A stretch of DNA of 64,000 nucleotides from Allolobophora icterica (GCA_963556255.1 OY744604.1:77144736-77208735); one strand, 5' to 3'; shown: positions 20,951 to 30,026, numbered from the stretch's first letter. The notes: generated by a model from the sequence alone, not told the origin. A program made the numbers and translations.

Positions 20951-21890
20951 AATCATATTCAGCCCAAGACTACTTTTCCATAAAAAAAAATTGTCAAGTC
21001 GGACAACTCGCTATTTTAATGAAAACGCGAGTCTTTTATTTTATTCAGGCAAACTAACTTTGAATGCAGACTGCAGACAATTCCGAATTCGTATTTACAA
21101 AAGTAGGTAAATCCTATTCAAAACAAAATTTATACCCATATGTTGAATTTTAACATGAAACTGCACATTTTATCTCTAGTAGGCCCTACTTTTTAAAATA
21201 TTGATCTTTCAAAACTTGACACACCCTATTCGTCATCTATCTGGGTCAGTAAATTATTAATAACAAAGCACTTTGGAATGGTTAAAATGTATTCCATGTT
21301 GTTGGATTGCTTGGGCTTCAGCCAAAAGATACTTCAACCTCAAGGGGAAAGGCCATAAAACACGTAGGGCCTAATAATGAAGTTAATTTTACCAAAATAT
21401 TTGTTGACACATTATCCGTAAAGGCCAGTCAGTGCCGTGTCTGGTGAGCCTACAATAACATTGCGCAATACAAAAGTTCTACAAATTTAGCTTTAACATT
21501 AAATAAAATGTCATATACGCGGCAATGCACAATTCAGCGCATGTTAAATATGATGTTTTGCTCTGCACATGCAACTGTTTATTGCTTAAACAAATAATTA
21601 TTCGTTTATAGAAACCGCAATGCATTTGTTATGTAAACACAACCTTATACGCCTTTGCCGCTAGGGACACCACGCTCCATGAACGCCATAACACGACGTT
21701 ATACATTTTTGTCGCTAGAGGCGCTATGCTCCATAGACGCCATAACCAGTCACATAAGGACTTTTCAGTCTTTTATATTAATAAGTCATAATCCCTGACC
21801 GGAAGTCCCGGAAGCCACGACTGAGTCGCCGTCGGGCATAGGCCAATGACTGAAGCTTTATCAATCCAGTACTATTTATACATATCAATG
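20951..21890. other. Right non-coding part of the P-type transposon
   Basis: No gene seen. A diverged repeated block (CGCTAG-G, CTCCAT, GACGCCATAAC) occurs at about 21640-21750, perhaps subterminal binding sites. The right terminal repeat ends at 21890. Confidence 0.5.
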
Positions 21891-21898
21891 CTACACGT

Positions 21899-22314
21899 GA
21901 TTGGTCAGAAATAGGCTACTGCTGGTGCAGAAGGCGTCTAAATTTAGAACTCAGAAAAACCCGGAAGTGAAAGTGGAAAAATTAAACTACCCGAATCCAC
22001 ATTTAAGCTTTTTCCTAACCGCTTTAAAAAATCAAATTGCTTTCTTTACCGATTGCGAAGTCAGCCAGATTTTTTGTCTGACTTCATAATCGAAATTGAA
22101 GCAGAAATCGGCTTTGTTTGCAATTGCGTAGATACTAAAAATAGCCAATGTTGTACAACCCAGCGAAGGCCTCGGTTTTGTGGCAGATTCTGAATATAAA
22201 ACAGAAGGATATATTTTAAAAATAAAAGGATCTCTTCATTATAGAAATAACAATTACTTAAAGAAAAACGATGTAGCTAACATATAAACCATATATAGTC
22301 GATATACAACCAAA
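21899..22314. other. Polinton spacer (right part) with promoter-like site
   Basis: Continues the spacer of 12547-14560. It has an imperfect hairpin at 22058-22086 (GAAGTCAG...CTGACTTC) and a TATA-like TATATAG at 22292-22298, about 17 bp before the first late gene. Confidence 0.5.
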
Positions 22315-23418
22315 ATGTGGACCAAAGTTTCGTCTAAGCAGCAGCGGGACGCGTTAACTCAAGATTATTTAGCTCGCAGAGATCGATTGAGAGAACGCTT
22401 TGTGAACGAGAAGATCGGAGAGGCAAACCTTCAGTACGATGCGGCAAAACTGTTTAAACCCCTCGCCACAGCCACGGCTGATTCACAAAAAGAAACTTCT
22501 AAAGAGCTACAGAAAGTTACCAGCGCTTTACAGGATTTGCCGACGCAAATAGCAGAGTCAGCTAATTTTAATCCTATATCAGCATTGTTCGGTGATTCTG
22601 CAGAAACGGCTGTTTCTGCACCCCTTCCAGCGATTGCGGCACACCCCGCACAGGAAACATTGCTCCTTAATCCAAATAAATATCTGAATGTCGACGCAAT
22701 CAGGCGTCACGGTTTTACACCACCAAGCGACCTTGACATGAACGACACGGTAGCTGTGAAACAGATTATTGACGCCATAAGCCAGTACAACCGGCACACA
22801 CTGGGCAAAGAGAGAATGAAAGCCACAAAGCGTGCAGATGAAGAAAAGGTCGCCTCTCTGACTTTAGATATTAAAGCCCTAAAAGACTATAGAGAACGAA
22901 TTCGTTTTCTTTTGAAAGGCCATAATCTCACTAAGCAGGGGAAAGGTTTTGTTGTCCCAGCCGTTCCTCTGAAACTACAAGATAATGCGTTGGGGGAGCT
23001 GTTCGTTGACCCCATTGCGTTGTCTGCTGGTAGACTGAGAGTGTTTAAAGGTGGGAACCTCGTGCTCGAAGCTCCTGCCGATGAGTCGCTGTTCAGCCTG
23101 TTAACGAAACGATTCGTTAAGACAAAGATGTACTCACCTCAGGCAATTGAAACTTTCAAAAAGCTCGTAGAGATGTCTGGTCTTCCTATTCATGGTCGAA
23201 GAAGTAAAAAGTTCCAGCTGATTCGTGGCGGGGCGATGCAGTACTACAATGATCCAAACGCCCTGGTAGAGAGGTTGCAGCTTTTGGTGGCCTCTAGGAC
23301 TGCGGGAAACACTGGTCTCGATAATGAAATCTCCGCGATTCTTGACGAATTACTGCGTTCGGGTGCGATCTCTAAAGAGCTGGCACTCGAATTGAATAGA
23401 AACATGCTCATAAAATAG
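22315..23418 (+). CDS. Polinton late protein, PW-type candidate
   Basis: 367 residues. It begins MWTKVSSKQQRDALTQDYLA, a charged helical segment likely to be coiled coil (1-80), followed by an Ala/Pro linker. The C-terminal part has YYNDPNALVERLQLL and GNTGLDNEISAILDELLR, a signature I associate with a conserved but uncharacterised Polinton protein (probably the one called PW). The sequence L-I-R-G-G-A at ~302-307 fits the (M/I/L)XGG cleavage rule of adenain-type proteases, so it may be processed in the virion. It is the first gene of the late block, 12 bp before the penton gene. Confidence 0.7.
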   Translation: MWTKVSSKQQRDALTQDYLARRDRLRERFVNEKIGEANLQYDAAKLFKPLATATADSQKETSKELQKVTSALQDLPTQIAESANFNPISALFGDSAETAVSAPLPAIAAHPAQETLLLNPNKYLNVDAIRRHGFTPPSDLDMNDTVAVKQIIDAISQYNRHTLGKERMKATKRADEEKVASLTLDIKALKDYRERIRFLLKGHNLTKQGKGFVVPAVPLKLQDNALGELFVDPIALSAGRLRVFKGGNLVLEAPADESLFSLLTKRFVKTKMYSPQAIETFKKLVEMSGLPIHGRRSKKFQLIRGGAMQYYNDPNALVERLQLLVASRTAGNTGLDNEISAILDELLRSGAISKELALELNRNMLIK

Positions 23419-23430
23419 AAAACAAAATTC

Positions 23431-24231
23431 ATGGCTCAGATGGAACGCTCTGAGAAACTGCTCGAAGAAATTAAAGAACTTTTGCAGCCTAAGGAAAATT
23501 TTAGTATAGTTGTCTCCTCAGATACTACAGGGTGGAGTACGGCTTTTTCACCACCGTTGTACCTGGATCCAAAAAGACGCTTTGAGGTTGCCTTATTACG
23601 TCTTGAATCGTACAATTCGATCCCAAACATAGACCGTTCAAATAACAAGTTCGTCTACAGCTCCACCAATGGACAGACGTGGAAGACGATCTTTTTGCCC
23701 GACGGAAGCTACGAGATCGCACAGATTAATGACGAAATCGGCCGCCAGTTAGAAATGCAAAATCCGCCGACAGGTACTGCTCAACTCGGCTTTAATTCTC
23801 CTATTACTATAGGAGCTAACGCATCTACCCTACGCGCCTTCGTAAAGATAACGAATGCCCATTATAAGGTAAATATGACCGCATCTACCATCAGGCAAAT
23901 GCTCGGTTTTAGCCCTCAGACGCTTGGCATTGGTTATAAAGAGGGAGAAAATCCAGTCGATATTCTCCGGGTGGACACAATTCTGGTAAACTGTGACATT
24001 ATCTCTGGATCGTATCGCAATGGTAGCCAGCAGCCAGTAATCTATAGTTTTTTTCCCGATGTTTCTCCCGGTTATAAAATAATTGAGTCTCCGAAAAATT
24101 TGGAATACCTACCAATTGTACCCGCTGGCAACGTACAGGGCATGCGTGTCTGGCTGACCGACCAGAATGGTGAACAATTAAACCTCCGCGGTGAGACAGT
24201 AACTATAAGATTTCACATCCGGAGTGCGTAA
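23431..24231 (+). CDS. Minor capsid (penton) protein, single jelly roll
   Basis: 266 residues. After a short helix the sequence is beta-rich with FSPPLYLD, FEVALLRLESYNSIPNI and LPDGSYEI, the order found in Polinton and adintovirus penton proteins that fill the fivefold vertices. It ends in a beta-rich segment (ETVTIRFHIRSA). Its neighbours are the PW-type gene 12 bp upstream and a small membrane-active-type gene 23 bp downstream, as expected for a virion operon-like block. The function is from family resemblance; no catalytic residues are expected. Confidence 0.88.
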   Translation: MAQMERSEKLLEEIKELLQPKENFSIVVSSDTTGWSTAFSPPLYLDPKRRFEVALLRLESYNSIPNIDRSNNKFVYSSTNGQTWKTIFLPDGSYEIAQINDEIGRQLEMQNPPTGTAQLGFNSPITIGANASTLRAFVKITNAHYKVNMTASTIRQMLGFSPQTLGIGYKEGENPVDILRVDTILVNCDIISGSYRNGSQQPVIYSFFPDVSPGYKIIESPKNLEYLPIVPAGNVQGMRVWLTDQNGEQLNLRGETVTIRFHIRSA

Positions 24232-24254
24232 ATTTTCACACTGAAAATTTTCAC

Positions 24255-24641
24255 ATGTTGGTTCTTAACGTTAAAAAACGACGTCGTGTCGTCGGTGGTG
24301 GGCTTTTCGACTGGATTCCTAGATTACTTAGCCAAGCTGGCTCTTTCATTGCAGCAAACAAAGGTGTAATCACAAACGTTGCCGATGTAGTTGGCAATGT
24401 GGCGAAAGCCGGCGCTACAACAGCTTCTGCCGTCAGGCAAATTGTTGATGCCGTAAAAGCGAGACGCGCTGCGGCCGGCGCAAAAGCACCAATAGCGGTA
24501 CCCGGACCTTTGGAAAAGGCGCTCAGCGACAAGAGCATTGAATACTTGAAACAACTGGCTGCGACGGGCGCAGCTACTGATATAAACAGCCGCATTGCTG
24601 GTTCTGGTTTCAAGACTATAAAGTTTGGTCGTCGTAAATGA
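24255..24641 (+). CDS. Small basic, amphipathic virion protein (adenovirus pVI-like by analogy)
   Basis: 128 residues. A basic KKRRR patch is followed by VVGGGLFDWIPRLL, an amphipathic helix start after a GG-G site that is close to the adenain cleavage consensus (P4 is V instead of M/I/L). An Ala-rich helix and a basic end (FGRRK) follow. Adintoviruses and Polintons carry comparable small proteins, compared with adenovirus pVI for membrane activity after protease trimming; that role is inferred. The stop codon TGA is inside a short palindrome. Confidence 0.65.
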   Translation: MLVLNVKKRRRVVGGGLFDWIPRLLSQAGSFIAANKGVITNVADVVGNVAKAGATTASAVRQIVDAVKARRAAAGAKAPIAVPGPLEKALSDKSIEYLKQLAATGAATDINSRIAGSGFKTIKFGRRK

Positions 24642-24652
24642 AACTCATTTGC
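24634..24652. other. Imperfect palindrome over a stop codon
   Basis: GTAAATGA-AAC-TCATTTGC; core AAATGA/TCATTT paired, outer pair mismatched. It contains the TGA stop of the preceding gene. Confidence 0.4.
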
Positions 24653-24735
24653 AGACTCATTTTGTAATGGCAAAAAAATCAAAATTCGTAAACGATTCAT
24701 TTATCAAGTAATTATTAATAAATTACTGATTCATT

Positions 24736-24765
24736 TCACAAATGAGTTTCATTTGTGATATATAA
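24736..24765 (+). promoter_or_regulatory. Palindrome and TATA box before the major capsid gene
   Basis: TCACAAATGA-GTT-TCATTTGTGA (24736-24758) is a 10-bp arm palindrome directly followed by TATATAA (24759-24765), 30 bp before the capsid ATG. The spacing suits a core promoter with a short leader; the palindrome may be a binding site or the end of the previous transcript. Confidence 0.55.
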
Positions 24766-24794
24766 TTGAAGCTTGAACTTTTTTACCTATAATA

Positions 24795-26090
24795 ATGGCG
24801 GCATTTGACATGGCAAGTGAAATATTAGACATTGCTTCGGCCGTACACGATGACAATAGCATAGAATCGTTTGAATACCGCGAGTATGAATCACAAAACC
24901 CCGCGGCTATTAATAACGGCCAGGCCATACAGATAGACATACAGAACCAAGACATTTTCACACAGCCTTCCAAGAGCTACCTTCTTGTGGAGGGCAGGAT
25001 TACATCAACTGGCGCGGCTTACATCGCAGACTCGTTGGTGTCATTCATCAACAATGCTGTCCCGTACATGTTTTCTCAAATTCGATACCTGGCTAACAAT
25101 ACCGAGATAGAGAATGTCATGTCACCTGGGCAAGCCACGACGATGAAAGGCATGCTGGTATACGGCGATGATTTTTCCAAAGGCGAAGGTTTAAACATGT
25201 GTTGGCAGAAGGACACGACCGCGGCGGCGGCGGCTGCGAATATCGGCTTCGAGGCCCGTCGACTGATGATCATTGGAAAACCCGTCCCTATTGGAACGTT
25301 TTCATTCATCGTTCCCTTAAGACATCTATTCGGTTTTTGCGATGATTATCACAAGGTCGTATACGGGATCAAACACTCTTTACTGCTGAGCCGGCAGGGG
25401 GATGCAGACGCGATCTTCAAGGAAGCCGCTGCGGCCAATGGCCAGATCGCGCTGACTAAACTCTCCTGGTTCATGCCGCATATAATACCCGCTCTGGAGT
25501 ATAAAAGCATGCTTATGAAGCAGATTGAAGCCAAGGTTAAGGTGCCTGTGGCATTCCGCGCCATGCAATGCGACAACATTGCGGTGCCACGAGCGACGAC
25601 TTTTTCCTGGCGTTTGAGCGTTAAGTCGGGCACGGAAAAGCCACGCTGGATTCTTGTTGCTTTTCAGACTGGAAAGAATGCACATCAAGGCCAGAATCCG
25701 GCACTCTTTGACCATGCACAGGTTCGCAACATATTCGCTTTGCTCAACACCGATCGCTACCCAGTGGTTGACATGAATCTGGACTTCACCAAGAGGACAA
25801 CTTCTCGAGCTTTCAAGGCCCTACGTGACTTCAAGGAGGAATATTGCGGTATAGACGCGCGTGAATCGTCATGCCAATTGACACCAATCGAATTTGTAGA
25901 TTTGTTTCCGATCTTCGTCCTGGACGTGCGCAGGCAATCCGAACGACTTAAAACCTCTGTACAGGACATACAAATCAAGGTGGACTTTAACGAAGGGGTA
26001 CCAAATAATACGACGGCATATGCCGTCTTGATCAGTGACCGACTGCTGAGCTTTGAATCGGATGGCAGCAAATTTAACGTCGTTTACTAG
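24795..26090 (+). CDS. Major capsid protein, double jelly roll
   Basis: 431 residues. Features of the Polinton hexon-like capsid protein include SIESFEYREYESQNPAAIN near the start, FTQPSKSYLLVEGRI, FINNAVPYMFSQIRY, PLRHLFGFCDDY, KLSWFMPHI and an LSFESDGSKFNVVY end. The family is often annotated as F54H12.2-like in animal genomes. It would form trimers that tile the icosahedral shell. It has its own TATA-like promoter and lies after a 153-bp spacer. The frame has no stops and the usual family length, so the product should fold. Confidence 0.93.
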   Translation: MAAFDMASEILDIASAVHDDNSIESFEYREYESQNPAAINNGQAIQIDIQNQDIFTQPSKSYLLVEGRITSTGAAYIADSLVSFINNAVPYMFSQIRYLANNTEIENVMSPGQATTMKGMLVYGDDFSKGEGLNMCWQKDTTAAAAAANIGFEARRLMIIGKPVPIGTFSFIVPLRHLFGFCDDYHKVVYGIKHSLLLSRQGDADAIFKEAAAANGQIALTKLSWFMPHIIPALEYKSMLMKQIEAKVKVPVAFRAMQCDNIAVPRATTFSWRLSVKSGTEKPRWILVAFQTGKNAHQGQNPALFDHAQVRNIFALLNTDRYPVVDMNLDFTKRTTSRAFKALRDFKEEYCGIDARESSCQLTPIEFVDLFPIFVLDVRRQSERLKTSVQDIQIKVDFNEGVPNNTTAYAVLISDRLLSFESDGSKFNVVY

Positions 26091-26148
26091 AAATCGGTTT
26101 TTTCACATTTAGATATAAGGTCCTCTTTTTGATATATTTTTTCCAAAA

Positions 26149-26655
26149 ATGAAAACTGAATATGTCGCGTTCGGTCTTTCACTGACCGAAGGGCAAAAAG
26201 AAACGTTGGCTAAAGCTGCGCGCGATGGCATTGGTGCCACGATCCGGCTGACTCATGGCCAGCTTCGCGGAGACGATAAGCTCGCGCTGACAAGCGTTCA
26301 AGCCGCCCGAATCCCGAAGAAGATTGCGGAAGGCGTTGGTATGGAGCTAAGATTCACCAAAACGCAACTGAAAAAGATGACAAAATCGGGCGGCTTTCTT
26401 CCGCTACTGGCTCTCCTTCCGGCGATTTTCGGCGGTTTATCCGCGGCGGGTGCATTAGCTGGTGGGACAGCTGGGGTAGTAAAGGCTGTGCAGAACAAAC
26501 AGGCCAGCGACGCTGCACTGGCGGAGGCGGCGCGTCACAATCGCGAACTCGAGGCCCAGGTCCGCGGATCCGGTTTATATCTCGGGCGGGAGACTCATGG
26601 TGGCTGTTGTCCAATGTGCAAAGGATCGGGTCTCTACATGGGGCAAAAAAACTAA
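26149..26655 (+). CDS. Hydrophobic core protein (adenovirus pX-like by analogy)
   Basis: 168 residues. The N-terminal ~85 residues are mixed alpha/beta and basic. Then SGGFLPLLALLPAIFGGLSA and a Gly/Ala run form a membrane-seeking helix of the type seen in Polinton and adintovirus pX-like proteins. The end holds two GSGLYLG/GSGLYMG repeats around a CCPMC knuckle. The last 49 bp overlap the start of the protease gene in another frame. A role in genome condensation or membrane disruption is inferred from family resemblance. Confidence 0.75.
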   Translation: MKTEYVAFGLSLTEGQKETLAKAARDGIGATIRLTHGQLRGDDKLALTSVQAARIPKKIAEGVGMELRFTKTQLKKMTKSGGFLPLLALLPAIFGGLSAAGALAGGTAGVVKAVQNKQASDAALAEAARHNRELEAQVRGSGLYLGRETHGGCCPMCKGSGLYMGQKN

Positions 26656-27026
26656 AACCTTTGAGCAACTTTGACATAGAGAAAGTTGCCAGGGCGCTGC
26701 CGCATTTCCGCGGTGTTTTCATGCGGGATGGTCTGCCAGCCGTGGCTCGTGAGAAGGAGTGTGGAGTTGTTAATTTAGATTCCGGTTCTGGTGATGGTAC
26801 TCACTGGGTCGCCTATTGGATAGATGGACCTACAGCCGTCTATTTTGACAGTTATGGGCTGGATCCGCCTCTCGAAATTTCTCGATATTTAAAAAATCCT
26901 ATAAGAACTCAGACATTTCAGCTACAAGGCCCCGATGATGTGGTTTGTGGTCATCTCTGTCTGCTCGTGCTAAGAGAGCTCGCTGCCGGAAAGAATTTTG
27001 AAGACATCGTGCTTGACCTATGTTAG
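26607..27026 (+). CDS. Adenain-like cysteine protease (Polinton PRO)
   Basis: 139 residues. The catalytic set is H66 (GTHWVAY), D81 (YFDSYG), Q107 (QLQGPD) and C114 (VVCGHLC). The Gln-Cys spacing of seven equals that of adenovirus protease. LSNFDIEKVARALP and FRGVFMRDGLP at 19-44 are family hallmarks, and these require a start upstream of M39, hence the ATG at 26607, overlapping the pX-like gene by 49 bp. It should process virion precursors during maturation; likely targets in this element are the GG-containing sites of the neighbouring late proteins. Confidence 0.93.
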   Translation: MSNVQRIGSLHGAKKLKPLSNFDIEKVARALPHFRGVFMRDGLPAVAREKECGVVNLDSGSGDGTHWVAYWIDGPTAVYFDSYGLDPPLEISRYLKNPIRTQTFQLQGPDDVVCGHLCLLVLRELAAGKNFEDIVLDLC

Positions 27027-27054
27027 ACTTCCACCACCCTTTTTTGTATTAAAA

Positions 27055-28857
27055 ATGCCGGTTGATAAATTTGGAAGAGACGGTGGAGGTGGGGTAGGAG
27101 GGGGGCAGATAAGCGCCGCTGGGCTCGTTCACAAAGCGGGTGATGCAATGTTGGGAATTCTATCGGCAGGAGGTTTTCGGCTGACAAATGTGGGAACGCC
27201 GACGATGGAAACGGACGCCGCGACAAAGGCTTATGCAGACATCGTAGATCAGGACAACCTGCAACTCACCGGTGGAACGATGTCTGGCGTTCTAAAAATG
27301 GGCGGTCATAAATTGACTGGTTTGCCCACGGACACTCCGGGATCTGACAGCGAAGACGAGGGTTGGGACGAATTGGTGGGGGAGTCCGACGCTGCGAGTT
27401 GGAAACAAATAACGAAGTACGCGAAAGAGCGGGCGCACCAAGCCGAGTTGTACGCAGACGGCTTAAGCTCCGAGGCAACTGGTCTCGTTAAACGTTACGC
27501 AGACGATAAGGACATTCTGCTGGACACTGCCGTCAGGCTGTACGCGGACCAGAAGGCGGCCGCGGCCGAGAGCCATGCAGACCAGAAGCTTATTGATGCC
27601 AAGCAGTATACGGACGAGAAGAACGAGGTGCTGAGAGATTCCGTTAGGCAGTATGCGGACGAAAAGGACGTTATTGTAAAAAGTTACGTCAACGAGCAAG
27701 ATGTTATTGTCAAGAACGCGTGTGTTCTAAAATCTGGCAGCGTTATGACTGGAAGTTTAGTCATGGGTGGCCACCGAGTAACTGGACTTCCAACAGAGAT
27801 TCCAGGATCTGATAGCGACGCAGCGAGTTGGAAACAAGTGTCAACAGCGGTCGCCGGCGCTCTATTGAGCCTCGATAGAGTTCCCACGGAGTCGTTGCAC
27901 GTGGTTAACAAACAATATGTTGATGTTCAACATATTGCTGCTAGGCAGTACGCGGTCGATCAGGACACCGCGATTAATTCGGCCGTGAGGTTGTATACAG
28001 ATCAAAAGACCGCCGCCGCAAGGGGGTACGCAGACCAGAAAGCCGAAGCTGCAAAAACTTACGCCGAAGAACAAGACGCTATGGTCAGGAGCGCTTGCGT
28101 GCTTAAAGTTGGCGACGCAATGACTGGAAATTTAGCTATGGGCGGTAAGAGGGTGACTGGGCTTTACACGGGGGCCTCAACAACTAATACCGACGCGGCG
28201 AGTATCGGGCAGGTGACAAGGATCGTAACCGGCAAAATGACAAAGTTAAATAAAATACCGACGGAGCCTTTGAACGTGGCCAATAAACAATACGTTGATA
28301 ATCAGGCTGTTGTGGTGAAAAGGTATACAGATAGTAAAGATACCGCTGTAAGACAGTACGTGAACAACATCAAGTTTCTCAACTACGGCGGTCACATTCC
28401 ACCCCTGTCAAAAAACATTTCCGAAACTGGTTTTAAGGTCACAGCCAGCGCATCTCTTCCCGATTACCCGCCTTATATGGCATTCAACTCGGGAGTAATA
28501 GGTGAGTGGAGGACCACGCCTGCCGCACCTGGTAGTATTGCAAGGGCTTGGTTACAGATTGAATGCCCGACGCCTGTACGAATATGGAAGGTTAGTCTTG
28601 CTGGGGTGGCTGCTAGTCGTATCACGTATTGGCAGTTTGTTGGGGGTACTCGTACAACCCCGTCGGTTATCTCATCTACACCACTACTCTCCCCCCATAC
28701 CGCTTTGACTGATTCTGCGCAGGAGTTTACCATCAACACTGACACCGCATTCAAAATATATAGCTTGTCGGCCTTTACAATAGAGCCATCATCATCAACT
28801 ACTCTTGGTTTAACTCACTTTCAGATCTATACATATTTTAAAGTTGGGGAAACATAA
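27055..28857 (+). CDS. Long trimeric fibre with discoidin-like head
   Basis: 600 residues from the ATG at 27055 (MPVDKFGRDGGGG); an earlier ATG at 26998 overlaps the protease and lacks family features. Four modules of the phage-tail-fibre type (GDAMTGNL.MGG..VTGLP...DAAS) begin near residues 29, 73, 228 and 352. They alternate with coiled-coil stretches rich in YADQK/YTDEK heptads. From about residue 440 a beta-rich domain (GGHIPPLSKNISETGFKV, YMAFN, WLQIECP) resembles galactose-binding/discoidin (F5/8C-like) folds and is the likely host-binding head. It would project from the penton. Head identity is inferred from sequence style only. Confidence 0.82.
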   Translation: MPVDKFGRDGGGGVGGGQISAAGLVHKAGDAMLGILSAGGFRLTNVGTPTMETDAATKAYADIVDQDNLQLTGGTMSGVLKMGGHKLTGLPTDTPGSDSEDEGWDELVGESDAASWKQITKYAKERAHQAELYADGLSSEATGLVKRYADDKDILLDTAVRLYADQKAAAAESHADQKLIDAKQYTDEKNEVLRDSVRQYADEKDVIVKSYVNEQDVIVKNACVLKSGSVMTGSLVMGGHRVTGLPTEIPGSDSDAASWKQVSTAVAGALLSLDRVPTESLHVVNKQYVDVQHIAARQYAVDQDTAINSAVRLYTDQKTAAARGYADQKAEAAKTYAEEQDAMVRSACVLKVGDAMTGNLAMGGKRVTGLYTGASTTNTDAASIGQVTRIVTGKMTKLNKIPTEPLNVANKQYVDNQAVVVKRYTDSKDTAVRQYVNNIKFLNYGGHIPPLSKNISETGFKVTASASLPDYPPYMAFNSGVIGEWRTTPAAPGSIARAWLQIECPTPVRIWKVSLAGVAASRITYWQFVGGTRTTPSVISSTPLLSPHTALTDSAQEFTINTDTAFKIYSLSAFTIEPSSSTTLGLTHFQIYTYFKVGET

Positions 28858-28866
28858 GATTTAATA

Positions 28867-29412
28867 ATGGCGGACTCACACTACAAGATTCGTGGTTATC
28901 TCCGGCAAAAGGGAGAAACAAATATGCATAAATACAACCTCGATGATTTGGTTGGACTGACCAACTGGGGATATACAATCCCTAAGCCCACCGCAGATAT
29001 GTTAGCCGCGGTTCCCCAAATCCACATCGATTTCGTATCGGACGATTACCACAGCCGCGATATTTACACAGCGACCAAAACTGTGACTCTAAGTTCGTGG
29101 CAAACGCTTCCACTGACCGCGGCGCGCTATCCTTGTATCACGTTGCAAACTAACAATGAGACGGTGTCTTTAGACCGCGGATTCTGGAGGCTTACAATGT
29201 TTGGTGTTAGTACCGGTGATGCGTCAGTTCGCGTTATAACAGTCGCGGGTAGCATTGATCGTACAATCGACGTTCTAAGTGGGCAATTTGATGCAGCTAG
29301 GGCAATATTCATTCCAGGACAAACGAGTTTCAGAATTGAAGGAAAAAAGAGAGGTGTTGAAAGTACTTCAACTATTGAGTTAAACGTAACGTTACTGATA
29401 GAGCAACTATAA
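28867..29412 (+). CDS. Polinton late protein of unknown function, beta-rich
   Basis: 181 residues, not recognised. An N-terminal charged part (HYKIRGYLRQKGE, HKYNLDDLVGL) is followed by ~130 residues of alternating hydrophobic pattern ending TIELNVTLLIEQL, consistent with a beta sandwich. No signal peptide or membrane helix. It lies 10 bp after the fibre gene and 8 bp before the next gene, so it belongs to the late block. An accessory spike or fibre-associated protein is possible, but this is only position-based. Confidence 0.7.
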   Translation: MADSHYKIRGYLRQKGETNMHKYNLDDLVGLTNWGYTIPKPTADMLAAVPQIHIDFVSDDYHSRDIYTATKTVTLSSWQTLPLTAARYPCITLQTNNETVSLDRGFWRLTMFGVSTGDASVRVITVAGSIDRTIDVLSGQFDAARAIFIPGQTSFRIEGKKRGVESTSTIELNVTLLIEQL

Positions 29413-29420
29413 AAAAAACT

Positions 29421-30026
29421 ATGTCTTTGTACCCACCGCTTATGGAGTCAACAATTTCGTCAGACACGACGTCGCAAACATTTCGTCTGCAGAAGATCGG
29501 CGAAATAGAAGCATTCCTGAGGTCCGAGGCGATAAGTCGGGGACAACTATGCAAGAAGTATAAGAGGGTTGTAGATGTGGCTAATGGGGCCTCGGCCGGC
29601 CTTGCTATAGTTAGTCTTGGAACTGGGGTGGGTGGGGCAGCTATGTTAGCCACTGGTATTGGTTTTATTCCTGGTATTGTTCTGGAGAGTTTGGCCATAG
29701 CGACGAGTTTTCTGGATATTATTGGAAATGTTGTCAGTAGAAGTTTTGTTGCTAAAGCTTCAAAACACGACGAAATTTGTATTTTGGCGGAAAGTAAGCT
29801 AAACACAGTACACGACCATATTTCTCGGGCGTTGGAGGATACGGCTATTAGCGATGAAGAATATAAGCTTATTCTGGGAGAGGAGGAGAAATATAGGACG
29901 ATGAAACGTGATATACAAAGCAAGAATGGAAAAAAAGAGTTGCCGAGTCAAAGCAAAGACGACATGGTGGCGGAACTAATAAAGAAACTAACCAGCACTG
30001 GGACTTGTCCGCGAACCTCAAAATAA
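29421..30026 (+). CDS. Polinton-associated membrane protein
   Basis: 201 residues. A helical start (IEAFLRSEAISRGQLCKKYKR) precedes two long hydrophobic helices (about 58-108: GLAIVSLGTGVGG..., PGIVLESLAIATSFLDIIG), then a charged helical half (AKASKHDEICILAESKLNT, ISDEEYKLILGEEEKY). I associate this layout with a recurrent uncharacterised protein near Polinton right ends in cnidarians and other animals. It is the last gene before the right inverted repeat. A holin, envelope or membrane-remodelling role cannot be decided. Confidence 0.75.
   Translation: MSLYPPLMESTISSDTTSQTFRLQKIGEIEAFLRSEAISRGQLCKKYKRVVDVANGASAGLAIVSLGTGVGGAAMLATGIGFIPGIVLESLAIATSFLDIIGNVVSRSFVAKASKHDEICILAESKLNTVHDHISRALEDTAISDEEYKLILGEEEKYRTMKRDIQSKNGKKELPSQSKDDMVAELIKKLTSTGTCPRTSK

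Larger units (their letters stand above)
14569..21890 (+). mobile_element. P-element/THAP9-type DNA transposon nested in the Polinton
   Basis: 7322 bp flanked by perfect 8-bp duplications CTACACGT (14561-14568 and 21891-21898). Ends begin CATTGATATGTAT and are inverted repeats of ~28 bp with one mismatch and one single-base gap. CA...TG ends and 8-bp duplications are the P superfamily rule. It carries one three-exon THAP transposase gene with an intact frame, 3' non-coding DNA and a nested MITE. A direct copy of the terminal repeat lies at 14634-14658, a likely subterminal transposase site. The insertion fell between Polinton genes. Confidence 0.96.

Noticed and set aside
14500..21250. Inverted pair TGACCCAGATA (14500) and its complement (21238) as transposon ends
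   Set aside because: Too short, no flanking duplication, and one copy is outside the P-type element; the CATTGATATG ends with CTACACGT flanks are far better.
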